DNA of 42,841 nt, from assembly GCA_003105185.1 (NCBI GenBank), contig PQAJ01000132.1, positions 29,383 to 72,223 of the forward strand, given 5' to 3'. Source of the DNA: Holophagae bacterium (GTDB lineage Bacteria; Acidobacteriota; Thermoanaerobaculia; Thermoanaerobaculales; Sulfomarinibacteraceae). A model generated the notes under the pieces. It did not search any database. It was not told where the DNA came from and saw only the letters and a list, made by a program, of their open reading frames with translations. Below are positions 1-7,026 of the stretch, piece after piece. Positions within the stretch are counted from its first letter, which is position 1. The number at the start of each line of letters is the position of its first letter. The position numbers and the translations under genes were made by a program.

Positions 1-933
1 ATCTTCTTCGGGCGATTCGCGGGGCTCGCGGGCGCGATCGACACCCTGTGGGCTCTCGGCCAGCGGCTGCGCTGGGAGGGCGTGCATTCGCCGTTCGAGT
101 CGATCACCCCGGCCCACAGCTACCCCAGCCTCGACGAGGCCCGGCAAGCGCTGAGCGCGGTCGGCCGGTCCATCCAGTCGAACGGCCTCCCGGCCGGCAT
201 CTCCCCCTTCGTGATCGGGATCGCTGGTTACGGCCACGTTGCGAGCGGGGTTCGCGAGCTGCTGAACGAACTGCCGATCACCGAGGTCGAGCCCGACGAG
301 CTGGCCAGCTTGCGGCCGCACGATGTGGCGCGCTCGCTGGTCCAGGTGACCTTCAAGGAGCAGCACATTGTCGAGCCGGCCGACCCGCGCCGTCGCTTTG
401 AGCTCCGGGACTACTACGACCATCCTGAACGCTACCGCTCGGTCTTCGCTCGGCATCTGCCGCGGCTGACGGTGCTGCTGAACTGCAACTACTGGGATCA
501 GCGCTACCCCCGCCTGATCACCCGGGCCGAGCTGCGAGAGCACTTCTGCGGCGAGCAGCCGGCCCGGCTCAAGGTGATCGGCGACCTCGCCTGCGACATC
601 GACGGCTCGATCGAGTGCACCGTCAAGGCCACCGACCCCGGCGACCCGGTCTACACCTACGACCCCGTCTCGGGGACCATCACGGGGGGCGTCGAGGGTC
701 CTGGCCCGGTCATCCTCGCCGTTGACATCCTGCCGGCCGAGCTGCCCCGCGACGCCTCCAACGCGTTCAGCTACACGCTCGCCCCCTTCCTCAAGGCGGT
801 CGGCGAGGCCGACTTCGACCGCCCCTTCGAGGAGCTCGCGCTTCCCGCCGAAATGCGCCGCGCCGTGATCATGCATCGCGGACGGCTCACCCCCGAGTTC
901 GTCAGGCTGCAGGCGTTCCTCGACGGTCGATGA
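1..933 (+). CDS. Lysine-ketoglutarate reductase-like protein (LKR domain), 5' end cut by window
   Basis: The frame is open from base 1, so the true start lies upstream; 310 residues are visible. The sequence reads like the LKR half of alpha-aminoadipic semialdehyde synthase, which condenses lysine and 2-oxoglutarate to saccharopine. Family-like blocks are FVIGIAGYGHVASGVRELL (glycine-rich nucleotide loop), LLNCNYWDQRYPRLIT, IGDLACDIDGSIE and VDILPAELPRDAS. No saccharopine dehydrogenase half follows: the protein stops shortly after these blocks and the next gene starts in an ATGA overlap at 930. It may be a stand-alone LKR or a related opine-type dehydrogenase; the substrate cannot be fixed from sequence. 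Family call is firm, exact reaction is inferred. Confidence 0.82.
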   Translation: MFFGRFAGLAGAIDTLWALGQRLRWEGVHSPFESITPAHSYPSLDEARQALSAVGRSIQSNGLPAGISPFVIGIAGYGHVASGVRELLNELPITEVEPDELASLRPHDVARSLVQVTFKEQHIVEPADPRRRFELRDYYDHPERYRSVFARHLPRLTVLLNCNYWDQRYPRLITRAELREHFCGEQPARLKVIGDLACDIDGSIECTVKATDPGDPVYTYDPVSGTITGGVEGPGPVILAVDILPAELPRDASNAFSYTLAPFLKAVGEADFDRPFEELALPAEMRRAVIMHRGRLTPEFVRLQAFLDGR

Positions 934-1661
934 GCAGGCACCCAGTCGGCGCCCTGGGCATCCTGGCCGCCGCCGTTGCCGCACTGCTGATCGCGGCCGC
1001 TTGCGGGCGCGGCGGGTCGCCGCCGGCAGCCCCGGCGCCCCCCAGCCGTGCCCCCTCCCCCGGCACCGTCCTCCGCGGCCTGCCGTCGCCGATCGATCCC
1101 GGCGCGCACTACCTCATGTACCTCCACAACCAGTTCTGGGAGACTGCGGCTCCCGGTGAGGCGCACCCGCAGTACGGGCTCTACGACTACGAGGGGATCC
1201 TCGCGGCCTTTGCGGCGCGCGGGCTGACGGTAATCGCCGAGCGGCGCGAGCCCGGCGCCGATCCCCCGGTGTCAGCCGATCGGGTCGTCCGCCAGGTCCG
1301 CGATCTGATCGCCGCCGGCACTCCAGCCAGCGCCATCACCGTGGTGGGGTTCTCGAAGGGCGGCGCAATCGCCATCCTCGCCTCGTCCGGGCTCGCCGAC
1401 GACGGCGTCAACTTCGTCATCCTCGCTGGCTGCGGGCGCTGGCTCTCCTCCCGACCGGACCTGGTGCCCCGCGGCCGAATGCTGTCGGTGTTCGAGGCCA
1501 GCGACGATCTCGCCGGGAGCTGCCGGCCGCTGTTCGACCGCGCCCGGCCCGGCAGCCAGACCAACGAGATCGAGCTCCACCTCGGCGGCGGTCACGGTGC
1601 GTTCTTTGTCCCGCACCGGGAGTGGATCGAGCCGGCCGTGGAGTGGGCGCTCGGCGGATGA
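930..1661 (+). CDS. Alpha/beta-hydrolase-fold lipoprotein
   Basis: 243 residues. The N-terminus is a hydrophobic signal ending in a lipobox, LIAAAC with Cys25, followed by a Pro/Ala-rich linker to about residue 47, so it is probably an anchored exported lipoprotein. The fold is shown by the nucleophile elbow VVGFSKGG (Ser142), an acidic loop near Asp192/193 and a late His in GGGHGAFF (His222), which would complete the triad. The start overlaps the upstream stop as ATGA, suggesting translational coupling to the LKR-like gene. Substrate is unknown; serine esterase or peptidase are both possible. A functional link to lysine metabolism is not shown by the sequence. Confidence 0.75.
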   Translation: MSRHPVGALGILAAAVAALLIAAACGRGGSPPAAPAPPSRAPSPGTVLRGLPSPIDPGAHYLMYLHNQFWETAAPGEAHPQYGLYDYEGILAAFAARGLTVIAERREPGADPPVSADRVVRQVRDLIAAGTPASAITVVGFSKGGAIAILASSGLADDGVNFVILAGCGRWLSSRPDLVPRGRMLSVFEASDDLAGSCRPLFDRARPGSQTNEIELHLGGGHGAFFVPHREWIEPAVEWALGG

Positions 1662-1935
1662 GGGGCGAGTCCCTCCCTGCGTTTGCTTCCGCTTCCGCTC
1701 CCGCACCCACCGATCCGGTTTCCGATGCCATTCCCGAACCAACCTCGATCGCTCGGTCGCCCGCCTTCGCTCTACCGTCGGGTTGTCCGTGGCCGGTCAC
1801 GCCCTGTGGCGCGTGTCACGATTCGGGACACGCATCGCTACCATTCCGCTACTTGATCTCGGCATCGGACTTGCATTCTGACGCCGCGGGACACGGCGCA
1901 GCAGCGGCTGCACCGAGCCCCCGCGGGAGGGTCGA
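1662..1935. other. Intergenic spacer with a period-6 tract and a possible promoter region
   Basis: 274 bases without a supported gene. The first part (about 1681-1745) is a degenerate CT-rich hexamer tract of the kind found in other spacers of this window. The last 100 bases are less GC-rich and probably hold the promoter of the gene at 1936. I see no clear terminator and no RNA gene. Confidence 0.5.
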
Positions 1936-2409
1936 ATGCTCGGGCGCCTCAAGAGTCCAGCCAGGCCGGCCAACGGGGCCAACGGCCGCGACCACACCGG
2001 GTCGGGCACCAACGGCAGCGGCTCACCGGCGCCGCGCACCGAGATCGAGGTCGCTGGCGACTACCGGTGGACGCTCGAGGTCCGCCACGATTCCCAACTG
2101 CTCGGCGCGATGCACAGCTCGAACCCGTTCGTGCTGATCGAGTTCTTCCGCGAGTACACGGTGCTGTTCGGCGCTCCTCTCGACAACTTCGCGGTCTGGC
2201 TGCGGCACCGCCAGTCGGATCGCGGGGCGCCCCTGCTTCCGCTGTCCGGAGAGACGGCCTGGCTCGAGTTCCTGCGCCGGCTCGACCCGCAGCTCGACGA
2301 CCACCTCGCCGACATGCGGGCTTCGACGGACCGCACCGGCATGATCGACCACGACGGTCGCCAGACCTACCCGGACGCGATCCTCGAGGTGGCCTTCGGA
2401 CAGAACTGA
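1936..2409 (+). CDS. Hypothetical protein, 157 aa
   Basis: I do not recognise this family. The start ATG is preceded by GGGAGG with a 4-base spacer, which supports it. Residues 1-36 are a low-complexity Gly/Ser/Asn/Pro-rich leader without a signal peptide. Residues about 37-157 look like a compact soluble domain rich in aromatic and acidic residues (YRWTLEVRHDSQLLGAMHSS, VLIEFFREYTVLFG). There are no cysteines, no membrane segment and no obvious catalytic motif. It is a single-gene unit between two spacers, upstream of the helicase gene on the same strand. Coding is supported by the good ribosome binding site and protein-like composition; function is unknown. Confidence 0.6.
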   Translation: MLGRLKSPARPANGANGRDHTGSGTNGSGSPAPRTEIEVAGDYRWTLEVRHDSQLLGAMHSSNPFVLIEFFREYTVLFGAPLDNFAVWLRHRQSDRGAPLLPLSGETAWLEFLRRLDPQLDDHLADMRASTDRTGMIDHDGRQTYPDAILEVAFGQN

Positions 2410-2525
2410 CCGATACCGCCCTCAGCTCCCCGACCAGTCAGCTGCGGCTTGCTGCAGCCGCCTGGCCCACCCCCGCTCCCATCCCCGTTCCCGGCCCCCT
2501 TTTCCCGATCGTGCCCGAGACTGCG

Positions 2526-2531
2526 TACACT
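2526..2531 (+). promoter_or_regulatory. Candidate -10 box (TACACT) for the helicase gene
   Basis: TACACT lies 43 bases before the ATG at 2575. It matches the TACAAT/TACACT hexamers seen before several other genes in this window. No convincing -35 hexamer is visible. Confidence 0.4.
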
Positions 2532-2574
2532 GTTCCGGTCGCCGGTGCTCCACCGTGCGTCGGACGGGAGTCGG

Positions 2575-5169
2575 ATGGCTGCTCAGGGGAATCCAGCTGC
2601 GAGGCCAACCCTCGGGGACCTGGTGCCCCGCGGCGGGACGCACGACCCGGATCGCATCCTCGGTCTCTTCCTGGAGTGGGCGGCCGCGGCGGGCTTCGAG
2701 CTCTATCCGGCCCAGGAGGAGGCGCTGCTCGAGGCGATGTCCGGTCGCCACGTCGTCCTCAGCACCCCCACCGGCTCGGGCAAGTCGCTGGTGGCGCTCG
2801 GGCTCCACTTCAAGGGCCTGTGCGAGGGCCGGACCAGCTACTACACGTCGCCGATCAAGGCCCTGGCCAGCGAGAAGTTCTTCCGGCTGTGCGACCAGCT
2901 GGGGCCCGACCGGGTCGGCATGCTGACCGGCGACGCGAGCATCAACCCCGGTGCAACTGTCATCTGCTGCACCGCCGAGGTCCTCGCCAACCTGGCGCTG
3001 CGGCTCGGCGACACCCTCGACGCTCCGTACGTGGTGATGGACGAGTTCCACTACTACAGCGACCCCGACCGCGGCTGGGCCTGGCAGGTCCCGCTCATCA
3101 CGCTGCCGCGGACCCGCTTCCTGCTGATGTCGGCAACCCTCGGCGACACGTCCAGCATCGCCCGCCATCTCGAGGCCGCGACCGGCATCGGTGTCGCCGA
3201 GGTGACCTCTGCCCATCGCCCGGTGCCGCTCGAGTTCGACTACCTGGCGACTCCGGTTCACGAGACGGTCATGGCGCTGGTCGAGGACAACCGGGCTCCG
3301 ATCTACATCGTCAACTTCACCCAGCGCGACTGCGCCGAGCTCGCGCAAAGCCTGACCTCGCTGCCGCTGATCGGGAAGCAGGACAAGGCGACGCTCTCCC
3401 AGTCGCTCGGCGACGTCCGCTTCCAGACGCCGTACGGCCGTGAGTTCCGCCGCTTCCTGTCGTTCGGCATCGGCGTCCACCACGCCGGGCTGCTGCCGAA
3501 GTACCGCCTCACCGTCGAGCAGCTCGCCCAGCAGGGGTTGTTGAAGATCATCTCCGGCACCGACACCCTCGGGGTCGGTGTCAACATCCCGATTCGCACC
3601 GTGCTGTTCACCAAGCTCGCGAAGTTCGACGGCCGCAAGACCACCCACCTCAAGGTCCGCGACTTCCAGCAGATCGCCGGCCGCGCCGGTCGCAAGGGCT
3701 TCGACGACCGCGGGTGGGTGGTGGCGCAGGCACCGGAGCACGTCGTCGAACGGCTTCGCGAGGAGGCCAAGGCAGCGGCCGGCGGCGGCAACAAGAAGCG
3801 GCGCCGGTCGCTCCAGAAGGCGGCCGACGGCGAGGTGTCGTGGACCGACGAGACCTTCCGCCGCCTGCGGGAGTCGCCGCCGGAGAAGCTGCAGTCCCGG
3901 TTCCGCCTGACCCCGGGCATGATCGTCGACCTGCTCGAGCGGGACGCCGCCGCGAACGACCCCGAGCGCCGGAACTTCCACGCCATCCGCCAGCTGATCG
4001 CAGACTCCCACGAGGACGACACCTCGAAACGGCGGCACCAGGCGCGGGCCGCACAGCTCGTCCGCTCGCTCCATCGCGAGGGCATCGTGCGGATGGTGCG
4101 CGACACCGCCTCGTCGTACTACTGGGCCACGGTCGACGACGAGCTCCAGGTCGACTTCTCGCTGTTCCACAACCTGTCCCTGTTCCTGGTCGACGCCATC
4201 GGTCGCCTCGACCCGACCGCCGATACCCACGCGCTGGACCTGCTCAGCGTGGTCGAGTCGGTGCTCGAGGACCCTGCCGTCATCCTGCGCCGCCAGGTGG
4301 ACAGGGCAAAGGACCAGCTGGTCGCCCAGCTCAAGGCCGAGGGCGTTCCCTACGAGGAGCGGATGCAGCGCCTCGACGAGGTCACCCACCCGCAGCCGGC
4401 GGCCCATTTCATCCAGATCGCGTTCGACCACTTCCGGTCCCGGCACCCGTGGGTCGGCGGCGACCTCGTGCAGCCGAAGTCGGTGGCGCGTGAGATGGTC
4501 GAGGAGTACCTCGGCTTCGGCGAGTATGTTCGCCGCTATGGGATCCAGCGGTCCGAGGGCATCCTGCTGCGCTACCTGTCGCAGGCCTACAAGACCCTCG
4601 ACCAGAACGTCCCCGATTCGCTCAAGAGCGACGCGGTCTGGGACATCATCGGCTACCTCCGCGGCGTCATCGAGCGCACCGACACCTCGCTGATCGAGGA
4701 GTGGGAGTCGTTGATCCACCCCGAGCTCCGGTTCCAGGGCGAGACGAGCCGGGAAGGTCACCGCCGCCTGGTCGCCGAGGAGCTGCTCGCCGATCCCCGC
4801 CGGTTCTCGTCACGGATCCGCGGCGAGCTGCACGCGCTGCTCGCAGCCCTGTCGCGGAAGGAGTGGGAGGAGGCCGCGCAGACCGTCCACCAGGGCGACG
4901 AAGGGTCGGACTCTCACTGGCCGCCGGAGCGCTTCGAGGAGGCGCTGGCGCCGTTCCTCGAGCGCTTCGGCAGGGTGGTCTTCGACCACCGCGCCCGCCT
5001 CGCCGACAAGACCACCATCCGCCAGACCGGCGAGCTGCAGTGGGAGGCGGTCCAGGTGCTATGCGACCCCGAGGGCGAGGACCTGTGGTGCGTCGAGGCC
5101 GCGGTGGATCTCTCCGACCTCGAGCGGCTCGACGGTCCGGTCATCGCCGTGACCCGGATCGGGACGTGA
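2575..5169 (+). CDS. DEAD/DEAH-box helicase, Ski2-like, with C-terminal DUF3516 region
   Basis: 864 residues from ATG 2575. An in-frame extension to 2449 is low-complexity proline-rich sequence and would include the putative promoter, so the shorter start is preferred. Helicase motifs appear in order: Walker A TPTGSGKS (64-71), DEFH in place of DEVH (156-159), SATLG (186-190) and motif VI QIAGRAGRKG (366-375). Between Walker A and DEFH lies SYYTSPIKALASEK, the Ski2/Mtr4-type motif Ia. The remaining ~480 residues match the layout of bacterial DUF3516 helicases. Predicted ATP-dependent nucleic-acid unwinding, probably RNA. Transcribed alone; convergent with the aminotransferase gene. Confidence 0.88.
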   Translation: MAAQGNPAARPTLGDLVPRGGTHDPDRILGLFLEWAAAAGFELYPAQEEALLEAMSGRHVVLSTPTGSGKSLVALGLHFKGLCEGRTSYYTSPIKALASEKFFRLCDQLGPDRVGMLTGDASINPGATVICCTAEVLANLALRLGDTLDAPYVVMDEFHYYSDPDRGWAWQVPLITLPRTRFLLMSATLGDTSSIARHLEAATGIGVAEVTSAHRPVPLEFDYLATPVHETVMALVEDNRAPIYIVNFTQRDCAELAQSLTSLPLIGKQDKATLSQSLGDVRFQTPYGREFRRFLSFGIGVHHAGLLPKYRLTVEQLAQQGLLKIISGTDTLGVGVNIPIRTVLFTKLAKFDGRKTTHLKVRDFQQIAGRAGRKGFDDRGWVVAQAPEHVVERLREEAKAAAGGGNKKRRRSLQKAADGEVSWTDETFRRLRESPPEKLQSRFRLTPGMIVDLLERDAAANDPERRNFHAIRQLIADSHEDDTSKRRHQARAAQLVRSLHREGIVRMVRDTASSYYWATVDDELQVDFSLFHNLSLFLVDAIGRLDPTADTHALDLLSVVESVLEDPAVILRRQVDRAKDQLVAQLKAEGVPYEERMQRLDEVTHPQPAAHFIQIAFDHFRSRHPWVGGDLVQPKSVAREMVEEYLGFGEYVRRYGIQRSEGILLRYLSQAYKTLDQNVPDSLKSDAVWDIIGYLRGVIERTDTSLIEEWESLIHPELRFQGETSREGHRRLVAEELLADPRRFSSRIRGELHALLAALSRKEWEEAAQTVHQGDEGSDSHWPPERFEEALAPFLERFGRVVFDHRARLADKTTIRQTGELQWEAVQVLCDPEGEDLWCVEAAVDLSDLERLDGPVIAVTRIGT

Positions 5170-5223
5170 GGCGGTCGAGGATGGGTGATCGGCATGTGGG
5201 CCCCGCGCGTGCCCGAGCCCGTC

Positions 5224-5262
5224 CTTGTCACGGCGAAGCCCGCTGGACGAAGCCGGATCCGT
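5224..5262 (+). repeat. Dispersed 39-bp repeat B, copy 1
   Basis: Matches 23082-23120 in the same orientation at 34 of 39 positions, with the differences clustered in the middle nine bases. The ends, CTTGTCACGGCG and GGACGAAGCCGGATCCGT, are identical. Both copies run directly into a CCCGTN-type hexamer tract, so repeat and tract behave as one composite of about 70 bp. CGGC near the left end can pair with GCCG near the right, giving a weak hairpin. Confidence 0.8.
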
Positions 5263-5290
5263 GCCCGTCTCCGTGCCCGTGCCCGAACCA
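5259..5290 (+). repeat. Degenerate period-6 tract (NNCCGN)
   Basis: Consecutive hexamers read GTGCCC GTCTCC GTGCCC GTGCCC, with CC(C/T)GT recurring every six bases. The same style of tract occurs in at least seven other spacers and not as a run inside genes. Confidence 0.65.
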
Positions 5291-5469
5291 GACTCCAACC
5301 TCAGTCAGACCTTGACCCTGTCAGATAGGAATGCGCGCGACATCGCCGGCAAACAGCCAGAGTGCCGGCCCTGGCACCGGACGAGGGCCCACCGGACACC
5401 TGAACGAGCCGCGTTGCCGGCGTCCGCCATTCGCGAACCGCTTTTCACCGATGCGTGCGTGCTGCCTCG

Positions 5470-6687
5470 TCAGCGCGAAGCGGCCGCCAGCTCCCGGCGG
5501 GCGGGGTAGGCCGCCACCGCGTGCGCGAGAACCGTCATCGCCCGTTCCAGCGTCGCGGCGTCGTACATGAAGGCGATCCGCACCTCGTCCACGCCGAGGC
5601 CTCTGGTCACGTAGAAGCCCTCGCCCGGCGCCAGACAGACCGTCTCGCCCTGCCACTCGAAGTCCCTGAGCATCCACACCGCGAAGCGCTCGCAGCTGTC
5701 GATCGGCAGCCGGGTCATGGTGTAGAAGCTGCCCTCGCTGCGGTGCGGCGTCACGCCTTCGAGGCGGGACAGGCCATCGTAGACCGCGTCGCGCCGCCCT
5801 TGGTACTCGCCGCACAGGTGCTCTGAGTAGCTGCGTCCTTCCCTCAGCATCGGGATCACCATGCGCTGCTCGGCGGTTGCCACCGAGAGCCGCGCCTGGC
5901 AGAAGCGGAGGGCCACGTCGAGCACCTCGCGGTTGCTGGTGGCCATGCAGCCGATGCGAACGCCGCAGGCGTTGAAGCGCTTCGACACGCTGTCGACCAC
6001 GATGATGCGGTTTGCCAGGTCGCCGTAGCGCGTGAACGAGCGCACTGCGCCGCCGTCGAACACGAACTCCCGGTAGACCTCGTCGCAGATCACGAACAGA
6101 TCGGCCTCGACCGCCACCCGCGCCACGGCATCGAGCTCCTGCTCGGTGTAGACGGTGCCGGTCGGGTTGGAAGGGTTGCAGAGCAGGATGCCCTTGGTGC
6201 GGGGGCCGATCGCGGCCCGCAGCCGCTCCTCAGAGCCGAAGTGGTAGGCGTCCTCGACACGGAGCGTCACCGGCACCATCGTCACGTCGGCCTGCGCCGC
6301 GAAGCTCAGGTAGTTGGTGTAGCAGGGCTCGAACACCAGGACCTCGCCGCCGCCTCCGGCGACCACCGCGAGGACGAAGGTAATGGCCTCGCTGGCGCCG
6401 GTGGTGACCAGGATCTCGTCGGGCGCGAACCGGATGCCCCAGCTCGCAAAGAACGCGCTCCAAGCCTCACGGGCCTCGGGCAAGCCCTCGCTCGGCGCAT
6501 AGGCGATGCGGTTGAGGGGAAGCCCGCGCAGCTCGGCGAGCATCTGCGGCGGCGTCGGCATGTCGGGCTGGCCGATGTTGAGGTAATGGACCTTGATGCC
6601 TCGCGCCTCGGCGGCCCGGGCATGGGGGGCGAGCTTCCGGATCGGCGACGCCTGGAGCCGTGCCGACTTGGACGACAGTGACGGCAT
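5470..6687 (-). CDS. Pyridoxal-phosphate aminotransferase, class I/II (fold type I)
   Basis: 405 residues. The start ATG at 6687 has GGGAGG five bases upstream. PLP-site landmarks are all present: SEGLPEARE, TTGASEAI (phosphate-binding region, about 95-102), NPSNPTG (171-177), CDEVYREF with Asp202 and Tyr205, and the Schiff-base lysine in SVSKRFNACGVRIG (Lys236). The N-terminal LNIGQPDMPTP is typical of the aspartate/aromatic aminotransferase subfamily I. The family transfers amino groups between amino acids and 2-oxoacids; substrate is not determinable here. It is a single-gene unit with its own candidate -10 box, convergent with the helicase gene. Confidence 0.9.
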   Translation of the reverse strand: MPSLSSKSARLQASPIRKLAPHARAAEARGIKVHYLNIGQPDMPTPPQMLAELRGLPLNRIAYAPSEGLPEAREAWSAFFASWGIRFAPDEILVTTGASEAITFVLAVVAGGGGEVLVFEPCYTNYLSFAAQADVTMVPVTLRVEDAYHFGSEERLRAAIGPRTKGILLCNPSNPTGTVYTEQELDAVARVAVEADLFVICDEVYREFVFDGGAVRSFTRYGDLANRIIVVDSVSKRFNACGVRIGCMATSNREVLDVALRFCQARLSVATAEQRMVIPMLREGRSYSEHLCGEYQGRRDAVYDGLSRLEGVTPHRSEGSFYTMTRLPIDSCERFAVWMLRDFEWQGETVCLAPGEGFYVTRGLGVDEVRIAFMYDAATLERAMTVLAHAVAAYPARRELAAASR

Positions 6688-6708
6688 GTCGACCTCCCGT
6701 CGGCCCCG

Positions 6709-6714
6709 ATTGTA
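6709..6714 (-). promoter_or_regulatory. Candidate -10 box (TACAAT) for the aminotransferase gene
   Basis: On the minus strand TCTACAAT lies 21 bases before the ATG, leaving a leader of about 15 bases that contains the GGGAGG ribosome site. The -35 region is GC-rich without a recognisable hexamer. Confidence 0.45.
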
Positions 6715-6762
6715 GACGATCCACCCGTGCCCCCGCCCGCTTCCGCTTCCGCGCCCGACGAC

Positions 6763-6911
6763 GCTCGTTCGCTCCGTCCTCGAGGACGCTTCGCGCTGAT
6801 TCTCCGGAGGCGCTCCCCGAGGTTGCCACCTTTGGCGATTTCGGGTCGCAAGAATCTATCCAGGAAGGTCGTTGTCCCGAAATCGCCAAAGGTGGCACGC
6901 CCGCAGGACGC
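6763..6911 (+). repeat. Dispersed 149-bp inverted-repeat element A, copy 1
   Basis: A perfect 21-bp inverted repeat (6825-6845 against 6876-6896) encloses a 30-base loop. The arms start GCCACCTTTGGCGATT and end CCAAAGGTGGC. Flanks outside the stem are also conserved: CTCGTTCGCTCCGTCCTCGAG and GATTCTCCGGAGGCGCTC on the left, GCACGCCCGCAGGACGC on the right. The whole 149 bases align without gaps to 14843-14991 read on the minus strand. Loop bases differ between copies while stem bases are kept. Looks like a REP/MITE-type non-autonomous element or a structured RNA signal; no transposase is near. Confidence 0.85.
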
Positions 6912-6996
6912 CCTTTCTTCGCACCCCCCTCGCCTCTCGAGCACGGGCACGGAGAGGGGCACGGACACTGGAGGGGGCATTCGCTTCAAGAAGCTC

Positions 6997-7002
6997 TACA
7001 AT
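6997..7002 (+). promoter_or_regulatory. Candidate -10 box (TACAAT) for the membrane protein gene at 7027
   Basis: CTCTACAATACG, 24 bases before the ATG; the leader contains AGGAGG (7017-7022). No clear -35. Confidence 0.45.
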
Positions 7003-7026
7003 ACGACGCACCGCCCAGGAGGCGCC

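Larger units (their letters stand above)
5170..5469. other. Convergent intergenic spacer carrying repeat B1 and a hexamer tract
   Basis: 300 bases between two converging stop codons. It holds the 39-bp repeat B copy at 5224-5262 and a period-6 tract to about 5290. The rest (5291-5469) shows no gene or RNA. No hairpin followed by a T-run is present, so no standard intrinsic terminator is evident for either flanking gene. Confidence 0.6.
6688..7026. other. Divergent intergenic region with promoters, hexamer tracts and repeat A1
   Basis: 339 bases between the aminotransferase (leftward) and the gene at 7027 (rightward). It contains a -10 box for each gene, hexamer tracts at about 6724-6756 and, in reverse orientation, about 6940-6975, and the complete 149-bp repeat A copy. 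No open frame here looks like a conserved protein. Confidence 0.7.

Noticed and set aside
1853-1879. Possible sigma-54 site (GG at 1861, GC at 1873, TTGCA) or weak sigma-70 pair before the 157-residue gene
   Set aside because: The -24 half matches poorly, the sigma-70 spacing is 15, and no sigma-54 activator or bound-site evidence is present; chance is too likely in 270 bases.
2422-4761. 779-residue open frame on the minus strand opposite the helicase gene
   Set aside because: It is antisense to a gene with all helicase motifs, and its translation is Val/Leu/Glu/Arg-rich low-complexity sequence typical of antisense frames in GC-rich DNA.
5291-5469. Intrinsic terminator between the converging helicase and aminotransferase genes
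   Set aside because: GCCGGC occurs twice and could pair, and CTTTT follows much later, but stem and T-run are not adjacent.
6727-7026. N-terminal extension of the voltage-sensor-like protein, and similar peptides from repeats A1 and A2
   Set aside because: Both repeat copies stay open in one frame and give similar peptides, but the sequence is an inverted-repeat element, contains the -10 box, and a strong ribosome site marks ATG 7027.
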